Positions 18,036 through 26,040 of a DNA stretch of 64,000 nucleotides are shown piece after piece. How positions within the stretch are numbered: position 1 is the first letter of the stretch; the number at the start of each line of letters is the position of its first letter. This DNA comes from an uncultured Granulosicoccaceae bacterium. GTDB taxonomy: Bacteria; Pseudomonadota; Gammaproteobacteria; Granulosicoccales; Granulosicoccaceae. The DNA is taken from NCBI GenBank assembly GCA_937922675.1, contig CALAJN010000004.1, positions 248,001-312,000 of the forward strand. The letters run 5' to 3'. Position numbers and translations under genes: made by a program. A model generated the notes under the pieces. The model did no database searches. It saw only the letters and a program-made list of their open reading frames with translations, and was not told where the DNA came from.

Positions 18036-18539
18036 TTACTCGTTTGCAGCGAGGTATTCGACATTGGAGAAGACGAAATCCTTGGCAAACGGGATGGAGT
18101 GGCAGCCAGAGCAGAACGCACTCTCGCCCGCAGAGCTTGTGTAGCTGTCAGCCCATTGCCATGTGTCTGCACCTGCACCAGACCCGACTTTCAAGCTGAC
18201 GGTGACCGCGGCTCCGCTAGCCGAGTTGTAGGCGGCCTCGTTCTTGTACTGTTCCTTGACCACAACGGTGCCTTCGGGATACTCGTAGGGACCGTCACCG
18301 AGGATGGTGTCTCTACCGATGTCGTTGACGTACACCACTCGGTAGCCCTCGGGCCCCAGGTGCACGGCGCCCAGACCAGGTGAAGCTCCGGTGGAGGGAT
18401 TCTCGTTGACACGTGTCCAGTTCTTGTAGTCCGCCCAACGCGCGTCGGGTTCGCCACCGAGTCCGATGGCGGCGCAACCGGAAATGAGCGCCACTGCGCC
18501 TCCCGCGGCCATCGCCTTGTAGAAAAAAGATCGTGTCAT
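18036..18539 (-). CDS. Cytochrome P460-family lipoprotein
   Basis: 167 residues. The lipobox LISGC near residue 22 predicts a lipid-anchored periplasmic or outer-membrane protein. The mature part contains WADYKNWTRVNE and VYVNDIGRDTI. The C-terminal CSGCHSIPFAKDFVF provides a CxxCH haem c motif in the position used by cytochrome P460 / c'-beta proteins, which act on hydroxylamine or bind NO. The start is supported by GGAG upstream of the ATG. The gene stands alone, 149 bases downstream of malate synthase on the same strand. Its substrate is unknown. Confidence 0.8.
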   Translation of the reverse strand: MTRSFFYKAMAAGGAVALISGCAAIGLGGEPDARWADYKNWTRVNENPSTGASPGLGAVHLGPEGYRVVYVNDIGRDTILGDGPYEYPEGTVVVKEQYKNEAAYNSASGAAVTVSLKVGSGAGADTWQWADSYTSSAGESAFCSGCHSIPFAKDFVFSNVEYLAANE

Positions 18540-18688
18540 TATCAGCAACTCCGGTTGTGAGGGTTGTGGGCGTGACGAGGAAGACGCACGCCCCGAACAG
18601 TCTGGACTTGTACCTGCTTGAAAAGTTCCTGCACGACACAAGTAACGTGTGTCGAAGGACATATTAGCCTGTGGGCTGCACGCTTGTA

Positions 18689-20869
18689 TCAACCATTGGA
18701 GGCCGCTTGTTTGACCTCTCGCCTGCGAGCGGTCAACACGAATTCGGTGTAGCCATTCGGTTGCTCTCGCCCCTTGAGCACCAGGTCAAGTGCTGCCTGG
18801 AAGGCGATGCTCTGGTCGAAGTTGGGTGCCATCGGTTGATAGTCCGAATCGTCGGCATTCTGCCTGTCAACGACAATGGCCATCCGCTCCATGGTGTCGC
18901 GAACTTGTGCTTCAGAAATCAATTCATGGTGCAGCCAGTTGGCAAGAAATTGACTTGATATGCGCAGCGTCGCGCGGTCTTCCATCAGACCGACATCGTC
19001 GATGTCAGGCACCTTCGAGCACCCAACCCCCTGATTGACCCATCGAACGACATACCCAAGAATGCTCTGGGCATTGTTGTCGAGTTCACGCTCGATCTCT
19101 CTGGCTGAGAAGTTGCGACCGGGCTCCACCAGCGGGATAGTCAAAAGTGCTGATTGAGCGGCCGGCGTACGCCCTTCGAGCTCGCGCTGGCGTTCAGTGA
19201 CGTTCACATCGTGATAGTGCAAGGCATGCAATACGCCCGCTGTGGGTGATGGCACCCAGGCGGTATTGGCCCCTGATTGCGGATGGCCTTTCTTGGCCGC
19301 CAGCATGTCGGCCATGGCGTCTGGCATGGCCCACATGCCCTTGCCGATCTGCGCACGCCCCCCCAGGCCACAGGCGAGGCCCACATCCACGTTGTTGTCC
19401 TCATAGGCCGCGAGCCAGTCTGCCGATTTCATCTCGCCCTTGGGCACCATCACGCCTGCGAGCATGCTGGTATGCATTTCGTCCCCGGTTCGATCCAGAA
19501 ATCCCGTGTTGATGAAGATCACGCGCTCGCGCGCCTGCTCGATACACGCGGCAAGATTCAGAGTGGTTCGTCTTTCCTCATCCATGATGCCGATCTTGAG
19601 CGTCCCGGGTTTGATGTCCAGTAGTTGCTCGACCTTGCTGAACAACTCGCACGACAGGGCTACCTCATCGGGGCCATGTTGCTTGGGCTTGACGATATAC
19701 ATGCTTCGGGTACGTGAATTGCGAGCGTCCTTGTCCCCCTTGGCAAGATCATGCTTCGCGCACAGGCTGGTCACCATCGCGTCCAGATAGGTTTCGGTGA
19801 TTTCGTTGCCGTTAGCGTCCAGCACGGCATCGGTCATCATGTGAGCTCCCACATTACGCACCAGCAGTACGCTGCGCCCCGGCAGGCTCATTGTGGCGCC
19901 ATCCGGTGTGGTGAACTCCCGGTCAGATGCCAGTTGGCGAACCACCTCCTGGCCGCGCTTGCTGAAGCGTTCTTCGAGGTCCCCGCGCATCAGGCCGAGC
20001 CAGTTGCGGTACACGACGACTTTGTCCTCGGCATCGACGGCCGTCACTGAATCCTCGCAATCCTGAATCGTGCTCAGGGCGGCTTCGAGGACCAGATCCT
20101 TGATCCCGGCCCCGCTCTGGCGGCCGATAGGGTGCTCACGATCAATCACAATCTCGATGTGCAGACCATTGTGACGCAACAGAATCGATGAAGGTGTTGC
20201 CGCGCTGCCGGTGTACCCGACAAAGGCTGAGGCATCCTTGAGCCCGATCTCACTGCCGGAGTCCAGTGTGGCCTGCAGTTGTCCGTCGACGACCGCCAGA
20301 GCGGTAGCGTCGGCAAAGCTGCCGTGGCTCAGTGCGGTGTGTGCGTCCAGCAGATCCATGGCACGAGCGATGACACGGTTGCCCCGCACCTCGTTGTAAT
20401 CGGCTCCGATTTCGCCACCATCAGCACTCGGTATCGCATCGGTGCCGTAGAGTGCATCGTAGAGGCTGCCCCAGCGAGCATTGGCCGCATTGAGCGCGTA
20501 GCGGGCGTTGTTTACCGGAACAACCAGCTGCGGTCCCGCCAGTGTTGCAATTTCGGGGTCCACATCGGTAACAGTGACCTCGACCGACGCCGGCGCGGGG
20601 ACCAGATACCCGATGGACTCAAGGAAGGTCTTGTAGGCGGCAGCGTCGATTGGTCCTGGGTGCGCCTGGTGCCAGTTATCGATCTCTGACTGCAATTGAT
20701 CACGCTTTGCCAGCAAGGCGCTGTTGCGCGGACCAAACTCTTCCACGATGCTGGCCAGGCCTTGAAAGAACGTGTCTGCCGAGACGCCGGTGCCCGGCAA
20801 GGCCTCATCGATGATAAAGGCGTGCAAGGGGCCAGCGATCGATAGTCCAGCAGCAGATATGCGCGTCAT
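18689..20869 (-). CDS. glcB: Malate synthase G
   Basis: 726 residues, the usual size of the monomeric G isoform. It condenses glyoxylate with acetyl-CoA to malate. Diagnostic stretches are [44 protein letters not shown] and [15 protein letters not shown]. The C-terminal region (residues about 690-720, [19 protein letters not shown]) is also conserved. No isocitrate lyase or glycolate oxidase gene is in the window, so the glyoxylate source is not shown. A TAGAAT hexamer upstream could be the -10 element, but no good -35 is seen. Confidence 0.96.
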   Translation of the reverse strand: MTRISAAGLSIAGPLHAFIIDEALPGTGVSADTFFQGLASIVEEFGPRNSALLAKRDQLQSEIDNWHQAHPGPIDAAAYKTFLESIGYLVPAPASVEVTVTDVDPEIATLAGPQLVVPVNNARYALNAANARWGSLYDALYGTDAIPSADGGEIGADYNEVRGNRVIARAMDLLDAHTALSHGSFADATALAVVDGQLQATLDSGSEIGLKDASAFVGYTGSAATPSSILLRHNGLHIEIVIDREHPIGRQSGAGIKDLVLEAALSTIQDCEDSVTAVDAEDKVVVYRNWLGLMRGDLEERFSKRGQEVVRQLASDREFTTPDGATMSLPGRSVLLVRNVGAHMMTDAVLDANGNEITETYLDAMVTSLCAKHDLAKGDKDARNSRTRSMYIVKPKQHGPDEVALSCELFSKVEQLLDIKPGTLKIGIMDEERRTTLNLAACIEQARERVIFINTGFLDRTGDEMHTSMLAGVMVPKGEMKSADWLAAYEDNNVDVGLACGLGGRAQIGKGMWAMPDAMADMLAAKKGHPQSGANTAWVPSPTAGVLHALHYHDVNVTERQRELEGRTPAAQSALLTIPLVEPGRNFSAREIERELDNNAQSILGYVVRWVNQGVGCSKVPDIDDVGLMEDRATLRISSQFLANWLHHELISEAQVRDTMERMAIVVDRQNADDSDYQPMAPNFDQSIAFQAALDLVLKGREQPNGYTEFVLTARRREVKQAASNG

Positions 20870-21042
20870 CGGGGGTAGTCCAGTCCAGAGCTTTCAAGCC
20901 TTGCATTCTATCGTGAATGGCCTGCGTCTCCATATAAAGCGGGCTACCGCCTGAATTCGATGCCTGGCGCCTTTTGCCCTGTCAAATCATGAGTCTGATT
21001 GAAGTCGCGGGGTACATGCCGTGAACCCAAAGGGTTAAAGAC

Positions 21043-21705
21043 CTAGCGGGCCGAGAGAATCCGCGATGCTAGCTCTTCGATAAGACTGGCTCCATGTGAT
21101 GGGCTCTCGAGCCGCATCGCCTGCCAGCCGCAAGCCTGTGCCGCCTCGACATTCTCCTGCATGTCGTCGACAAACACACAGCTCGCAGGATCCAGAGAAA
21201 ACCGATCGGTCAATGATCGATAGATTGCCGCGTCGGGCTTGGTCAATTGGACCTCACAGCTGACGATGACGCCCATGCAGTCGTCGAACACGCGGTGTTG
21301 TGCCGCCAGATGCGTCCAGCAGTGCTCTTGCATATTGCTCAGGATATAAACAGGAACACCCGCTGCCTGTGCATCCATTACTGCTTTGTGCGTGTCTGCA
21401 AAGGGCGTGAGTGACTCGGGCAGTGTTTCAAGCAGCTTGAGCAAACTGTCTACGGATACACCACCACGAGCAGCTGCACGCTCAGCTGCCTGAGCCACAG
21501 TCAACAAGCCTGCGTCGAGCTTTATCCAATCCTCGTGTTGTACAAGGGCCCGGTTGGCAAGCTCTCGTTCGTCAGCGTCGGGATAGACCTGATTCAGTAG
21601 CGCCTCGCCGTCCCAGCGACACAGTACGTTGCCGATGTCGAGTACCAGATTTGAGGGGGTCACAGAAACTTGACTGCTCGCTGTTGAATGAAAAAAGTAT
21701 GGCAA
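21043..21705 (-). CDS. HAD-family hydrolase (subfamily IA, YihX-like)
   Basis: About 220 residues. Motif I is LVLDIGNVLCRWD (nucleophilic Asp followed by I-G as in YihX-type phosphatases), motif II is YILSNMQEH, motif III Lys is in QLTKPDAAIY, and motif IV is CVFVDDMQENVEAA. Likely a phosphatase of sugar phosphates or other small metabolites. The substrate is not deducible. A GTG at 21663 would give a more typical short N-terminus and is a real alternative. The gene is divergent from the M24 peptidase with only 27 bases between the ATGs. Confidence 0.82.
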   Translation of the reverse strand: MPYFFHSTASSQVSVTPSNLVLDIGNVLCRWDGEALLNQVYPDADERELANRALVQHEDWIKLDAGLLTVAQAAERAAARGGVSVDSLLKLLETLPESLTPFADTHKAVMDAQAAGVPVYILSNMQEHCWTHLAAQHRVFDDCMGVIVSCEVQLTKPDAAIYRSLTDRFSLDPASCVFVDDMQENVEAAQACGWQAMRLESPSHGASLIEELASRILSAR

Positions 21706-21732
21706 AGTTGTGCGGCCTACGGGGGAAAGACC

Positions 21733-22818
21733 ATGAGAAAGACCGACGCTCTACGCGCGAAAATGGCTGAGGAAAGTGTAGATCTGATTGCACTTGGCCC
21801 CGGTGCCCATCTGGAATGGCTCACAGGCTTGAAGCCACATGCTGACGAGCGCCCACTTGTGTATGTGTTGAGCGCCGATCATGCCGGCGTGCTGATGCCT
21901 TCATTGGAGGCGCAGAGCGCCCGCAAGCAAACCGATCTGCCTTTTTTTGAATGGTCTGATGCAGAGGGGCCCGGTGCAGCGCTTGAAAGATTACTTGATG
22001 CATACGGAGCCAGACAGTTTCGCTCTATTGTTCTCGACGAAACCATGCGTGCGGATCATGCAGCACTGATTCAGGATCGCTTGTTCAGTGCACAGCGACA
22101 GTTCTGCGAATCGACCATTGGAGCGCTGCGTGCTCGTAAGCTGCCCGCAGAATACGAGGCGCTCAAGGCAAACGCGATGCTTGCAGATGCAGCGATGTTG
22201 GCTGCATGGGATGCGATCCGTATCGGCATGACCGAGCTGGACGTCGCCGAGGTGGTGCGAAGTACGTTCGTTGAACTCGGTGCAGAGCCGATCTTCACCA
22301 TCGTTGGCGCGGGTAGCAACGGCGCTATGCCGCATCACCACACGGGGGCCACCAAACTCAAGGCAGGCGATGTGGTCGTGATGGACATCGGTGGGCGGTG
22401 TCATGGCTTTAGTTCAGATATCACTCGGATGGCAGTGATAGCTGAGCCGCCGGCAGAGTATGGTGAGGTGCATGCCGTGGTGGAAGCAGCTGTACAAGCG
22501 GCACTGCAGATCGCACGCCCTGGAATACGTGCACACGAATTGGATGATGCCGCTCGAGGCGTGATTTCGGATGCCGGCTACGGTCAATACTTCATGCACA
22601 GACTCGGGCACGGTATGGGAGTTGAGGTGCATGAACCACCGTATTTATCAGCTTCCTCACAAACCGTTCTTGATGAGGGCATGGTCTTCTCCATCGAGCC
22701 GGGAATCTACCTGCCAGGGCGGTTCGGCTTGCGCTTGGAAGATATCGTTATCCTGCGCAGCGATGGCCCGGAGATTCTGTCAAATCTGAGTCGTGAGCCG
22801 CGTTTCATCGACGTCTGA
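21733..22818 (+). CDS. M24 family metallopeptidase (Xaa-Pro aminopeptidase-like)
   Basis: 361 residues. The N-terminal creatinase-type domain is followed by the pita-bread catalytic domain. All five metal ligands are visible: the aspartates in VVMDIGGRCHGFSSDITRM, the histidine in HRLGHGMGVEVHEPPY, and the glutamates in VFSIEPGIYLPG and GLRLEDIV. It should remove N-terminal residues before proline or act on a small dipeptide. The ATG at 21733 follows GGGGGAAAG. Nothing in the neighbourhood refines the substrate. Confidence 0.9.
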   Translation: MRKTDALRAKMAEESVDLIALGPGAHLEWLTGLKPHADERPLVYVLSADHAGVLMPSLEAQSARKQTDLPFFEWSDAEGPGAALERLLDAYGARQFRSIVLDETMRADHAALIQDRLFSAQRQFCESTIGALRARKLPAEYEALKANAMLADAAMLAAWDAIRIGMTELDVAEVVRSTFVELGAEPIFTIVGAGSNGAMPHHHTGATKLKAGDVVVMDIGGRCHGFSSDITRMAVIAEPPAEYGEVHAVVEAAVQAALQIARPGIRAHELDDAARGVISDAGYGQYFMHRLGHGMGVEVHEPPYLSASSQTVLDEGMVFSIEPGIYLPGRFGLRLEDIVILRSDGPEILSNLSREPRFIDV

Positions 22819-22877
22819 TCGAGATCCACACACTGAATGAAGGTTGTAGACTACACCGCTTGATGAGGAGTAATTCG

Positions 22878-23444
22878 GTGACGACAAACACCGGTGCAGA
22901 CGTATCTCGTACGGGGATCATCATCTGCGACCATGGCAGTCGGCGAGCGCAATCCAATGACAGTCTTCTGGACGTTGCGCAGCGGTTTGCTTCTCGTTTT
23001 GACAAGGACTGCCGCATCGTGGAGCCTGCTCATATGGAGTTGGCTATGCCGGATATAGCAGCAGCCTACGCCGCGTGCGTCGGCAGAGGGGCTACACATA
23101 TCGTGTTGTTGCCCCTGTTTTTAGCCAAGGGCAAACACTGGACCAGAGATATTCCAAGTCTTGCAAGCCAGGCAGCGGCCAAATTTCCAGGCACTCGCTA
23201 TCAAATTGCCGAGCCTTTGGGGATGGATGAGCTACTGCTCGACTTGCTGAAAAAGCGCCTTGATGCGGACGATCAACCCACACTCGCCAGCGGCGAAGCC
23301 GATCCGAGATTGGACAACGTTCCAAGCACACAACAGAGAGTTCAGTGCAGCACTTGCCCTTTCGATCTTGATACCGAGTCAGGTGAGATTGCCATCAAAC
23401 CCGATAGTGTTCTAGGGAACCTTGCCACGGTACCGTCGAATTGA
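22878..23444 (+). CDS. CbiX/SirB-like chelatase family protein
   Basis: 188 residues. The class II chelatase fold is marked by IIICDHGSRRAQSNDSLL near the N-terminus and LLPLFLAKGKHWTRDIP in the middle, carrying the two metal-binding histidines. Single-domain relatives insert cobalt, nickel or iron into sirohydrochlorin. The C-terminal extension contains CSTCPFDLD, a possible extra metal or Fe-S site. The GTG start is chosen because AGGAG lies seven bases upstream. The ATG at 22863 has no site. No cobalamin or sirohaem genes are adjacent. Confidence 0.78.
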   Translation: MTTNTGADVSRTGIIICDHGSRRAQSNDSLLDVAQRFASRFDKDCRIVEPAHMELAMPDIAAAYAACVGRGATHIVLLPLFLAKGKHWTRDIPSLASQAAAKFPGTRYQIAEPLGMDELLLDLLKKRLDADDQPTLASGEADPRLDNVPSTQQRVQCSTCPFDLDTESGEIAIKPDSVLGNLATVPSN

Positions 23445-23699
23445 TGTGTGCGGTTCATTCGCACACGTAACCCCGGGCTCATGATTTTTGTGTCCGTGAA
23501 GTCAGTCAGCCTCCGATGCAGCCGCGGGCTATTGACAAGCGACGCGGTACGCAATCAGCAACGTGGCAAAAGATCAAGTCTCGAGCCGGACAATAGGCAA
23601 AGCCATCGACGTTTTGTCAGCCATGAATCAAGTTGCATCACCTGACCAAAGCAGCATATCCTTGAGAATGGGTCTGATCAAAATTGCTTCGGAGATAAC
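23445..23699 (+). other. Intergenic region with a possible IclR-like N-terminal remnant
   Basis: No convincing gene. From a GTG at 23563 a frame reads AKDQVSSRTIGKAIDVLSAM, which resembles the first helix of IclR regulators (SxxKALDILE). The helix-turn-helix that should follow is absent, and the frame runs on into the dehydrogenase gene out of phase. It may be a decayed regulator or chance. Confidence 0.25.
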
Positions 23700-24731
23700 A
23701 TGTCTGCGCCCGCTGCTTACTACACAGGTAATAAACAGTTCTCGCTCGAGAGCGTTGAACCACAAGAGCCCGGCGAGGGAGAGGTGCAGATCGAGGTTGC
23801 GTTCTGCGGAATCTGTGGCACCGATCTGCACGTGTACCTTGGTCATATGGACGCACGAATCGGCAACCACCGCGTTATCGGCCATGAAATGTCCGGCACC
23901 GTTACAGCCGTGGGTCATGGTGTAACAACCGCCTCATTCGGTGATCGTATTGTGGTGCGTCCACTTGATCACTGTGGTGAGTGTCCGTCCTGTCAACGGG
24001 GTTTCCAGCATGTCTGTCAAAACCTCAAGTTTCTGGGTCTGGATACAGACGGTGCTTTTCAGCGCTACTGGAACGTGCCGGCACATACACTGCACTCGGT
24101 ACCTGATGGCATGCCGCTGGATCTTGCTGCCTTGATCGAGCCAACGGCTGTCGCCTGCCATGACGTGCGTCGTGGTCGGGTCGAGGCTGGTGAGGATGTG
24201 TTGGTCATTGGCGGCGGGCCGATAGGTATGTTGGTGGCACTGGTGGCGCAGCAGGCCGGGGCCAACGTCACTGTCTCTGAGGTCAACCCCGCGCGTCTTG
24301 CAATGGCTGCCGACCTGGGATGTGCAACTGTGGATCCTCGTGCTGAAAATCCTGTAGAAACCATTATGTCGATGACCGGCGGCAAGGGCGCCGATGTCGT
24401 GTTTGAAGTATCAGGTACAAAACCCGGTGTTGACCTGATGACGGCAGCAACCGCTACGCGCGGACGTATCGTCATGGTTGCCATACATGCGACCCAACCT
24501 GAAGTTGATCTGTTTCAGTTCTTCTGGAAGGAGATCGAGATGTTGGGCGCACGTGTCTACGAACCACAGGACTACGACGAGGCGATCCGACTGGTCGCCG
24601 ATGGCGCCATAGATGCGCGCAAACTCATCACCTCGATCAAACCGCTGGATGACATACAAGGTGCATTCGATGAACTGGCAGACTCTTCAGCATCGATGAA
24701 AACACTCATTCGCTGCGGCGCGGAGGCTTGA
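23700..24731 (+). CDS. Zinc-dependent alcohol/polyol dehydrogenase (MDR family)
   Basis: 343 residues of the threonine/sorbitol dehydrogenase type. The catalytic zinc site is CGICGTDLH...IGHEMSG. The structural zinc site has four cysteines in CGECPSCQRGFQHVC. The NAD-binding motif is VLVIGGGPIGMLVA. A substrate such as L-idonate, a polyol or a sugar acid is plausible because the next gene, three bases on, is a KduD-like dehydrogenase. GGAG lies six bases before the ATG. The two genes probably form an operon for a sugar-acid oxidation step. Confidence 0.9.
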   Translation: MSAPAAYYTGNKQFSLESVEPQEPGEGEVQIEVAFCGICGTDLHVYLGHMDARIGNHRVIGHEMSGTVTAVGHGVTTASFGDRIVVRPLDHCGECPSCQRGFQHVCQNLKFLGLDTDGAFQRYWNVPAHTLHSVPDGMPLDLAALIEPTAVACHDVRRGRVEAGEDVLVIGGGPIGMLVALVAQQAGANVTVSEVNPARLAMAADLGCATVDPRAENPVETIMSMTGGKGADVVFEVSGTKPGVDLMTAATATRGRIVMVAIHATQPEVDLFQFFWKEIEMLGARVYEPQDYDEAIRLVADGAIDARKLITSIKPLDDIQGAFDELADSSASMKTLIRCGAEA

Positions 24732-24734
24732 AGG

Positions 24735-25505
24735 ATGGCTGTACTCGATACTTTTGGCCTTGCTGGCAAGACGGCTCTGGTGACCGGATGCAAACGTGGC
24801 ATTGGTCGCGCCATGGCTGAAGCATTGGCAGAGGCCGGCGCCGATATCATCGGCGTCAGTGCCTCGCTGGAGGCTCAAGGCAGTGAAGTTGCCCAAGCTG
24901 TCGAGGCGCGCGGGCGACGCTTCACGGCTTATGCCTGTGATTTTTCTGACCGCGCTGCCCTGACCGCGTTTACCGGGCAACTTGAAGAACATCATCCAGT
25001 GATCGACATACTGATCAACAATGCCGGTACCATCCGACGTGCGCCAGCCGCGGAGCATCCAGATGCCTTGTGGGACGAGGTTATTGAAGTCAACCTGTCG
25101 GCCCAGTTCATCCTGACGCGTGAAGTCGGTCGTCGTATGGTGGAGCGTGGTAGTGGCAAGGTTGTGTTTACCGCATCACTGCTGACGTTCCAAGGGGGGA
25201 TCACAGTGCCAGGCTATGCTGCAAGCAAGGGAGGCGTTGGACAATTGACCATGGCATTTGCCAATGAATGGGCAAGCAAGGGAGTCAATGTCAACGCCAT
25301 AGCTCCAGGGTATATAAGCACCGATAATACGCAAGCCCTCCGTGATGACAAGCAGAGGCACGACGCTATCCTTGGCCGCATACCTGCTGGCCGATGGGGA
25401 GAGCCTCAGGACTTCGCAGGCCCTACCGTGTTTCTGGCCTCACCTGCCTCGGACTATCTCCATGGCAGTATCATCACTGTCGATGGTGGTTGGATGGGCC
25501 GCTAG
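24735..25505 (+). CDS. kduD: SDR dehydrogenase, KduD-like (2-dehydro-3-deoxy-D-gluconate / gluconate type)
   Basis: 256 residues. The cofactor motif is LVTGCKRGIGRAMAEAL and the NNAG motif is ILINNAGTIRRAP. The catalytic Ser and Tyr-x-x-x-Lys are in FTASLLTFQGG and GYAASKGG. NAIAPGYISTDNT and VDGGWMGR are signatures of KduD-type enzymes that interconvert deoxyketo-gluconates. Paired with the upstream zinc dehydrogenase. No kduI or hydrolase genes are nearby, so the physiological substrate remains inferred. Confidence 0.82.
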   Translation: MAVLDTFGLAGKTALVTGCKRGIGRAMAEALAEAGADIIGVSASLEAQGSEVAQAVEARGRRFTAYACDFSDRAALTAFTGQLEEHHPVIDILINNAGTIRRAPAAEHPDALWDEVIEVNLSAQFILTREVGRRMVERGSGKVVFTASLLTFQGGITVPGYAASKGGVGQLTMAFANEWASKGVNVNAIAPGYISTDNTQALRDDKQRHDAILGRIPAGRWGEPQDFAGPTVFLASPASDYLHGSIITVDGGWMGR

Positions 25506-25654
25506 CCGCGAGACTGACAAGTTGACCCTCTCTGACATCAACAGACACCGGGCGAAGCTACCTGTTCAAGTTCGTCTTCTACCGGAGTTGCATTACCACT
25601 GACTGAGTGATGACGGTTTGGACTGTAATCCAGTTCGATGTATTCGAGTACAGC

Positions 25655-25878
25655 CTGTCTGAGGGCAACAGAAAGTTGTTTCCGAGCGATCAATCAGCAC
25701 TGAAGGTATCTTCACACCTGTTTCGGCATTCCCTTGCAACGCACTGGTTGATAAGGGAGCCGATAGTCGCAGTACTCAGGGAATGCTCGGCCACAGCGAT
25801 GTCTATACCACTCGGATCCATACGCACGCGATAGGTCTGCATTGTGCCGGTACGCTCAGTCCGCTGGAAAATCTGTAG
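25655..25878 (+). pseudogene. Tyrosine recombinase remnant resembling an integron integrase C-terminus
   Basis: In one frame the translation reads LKVSSHLFRHSLATHW, matching the HxLRHSFATH box of tyrosine recombinases. A frameshift near 25746 leads to a second frame: VDKGADSRSTQGMLGHSDVY, then TTRIHTHAIGLHCAG and LSPLENL before a TAG at 25876. This follows the LLGHxDxxTTxIYTHV block and even the VRSPLDxL ending typical of integron integrases. The nucleophilic Tyr is replaced by His (IHTH), and the N-terminal two thirds are gone. The fragment is inactive. It marks an old integration-type element between kduD and dnaE2. Confidence 0.7.
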
Positions 25879-25991
25879 AGCGCGGCTGGCAGAGGCATTG
25901 TCTGGCGTCTACCGTATTGCGCGTCTGCGGTAGTCGGTCTCGCTGGCCCCGTACCTGCCTCACCGTTCGGCGGTAGCAAGCGCAAGCCTGA

Positions 25992-26020
25992 TTGTGATGT
26001 TATAGTTTCATTTGTATGCT
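25992..26020 (+). promoter_or_regulatory. Predicted dnaE2 promoter
   Basis: TTGTGA (25992-25997), a 17-base spacer and TATGCT (26015-26020) form a sigma70-type promoter. The predicted transcript starts near 26027, inside the LexA box, leaving a leader of only about 14 bases. Confidence 0.55.
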
Positions 26021-26034
26021 GTATATAAAAACAG
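26019..26034 (+). promoter_or_regulatory. LexA box (SOS operator) of dnaE2
   Basis: CTGTATATAAAAACAG fits the CTGT-N8-ACAG consensus exactly, including the AT-rich centre of strong E. coli boxes. It overlaps the -10 element and lies seven bases before the ATG, the expected place for repression by LexA. Confidence 0.9.
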
Positions 26035-26040
26035 CTATAG

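Larger units (their letters stand above)
25506..26040 (+). other. 535-bp gap holding a recombinase remnant and the dnaE2 promoter
   Basis: This is the longest non-coding stretch of the window. It contains a frameshifted tyrosine recombinase fragment (25655-25878) and the LexA-controlled dnaE2 promoter (25992-26034). I see nothing recognisable in 25506-25650 or 25880-25985, and no obvious attC-like repeats. Confidence 0.6.

Noticed and set aside
19476-19492. tRNA-like GGTTCGATCC segment
   Set aside because: It lies inside malate synthase coding sequence and no acceptor or anticodon stems fit around it.
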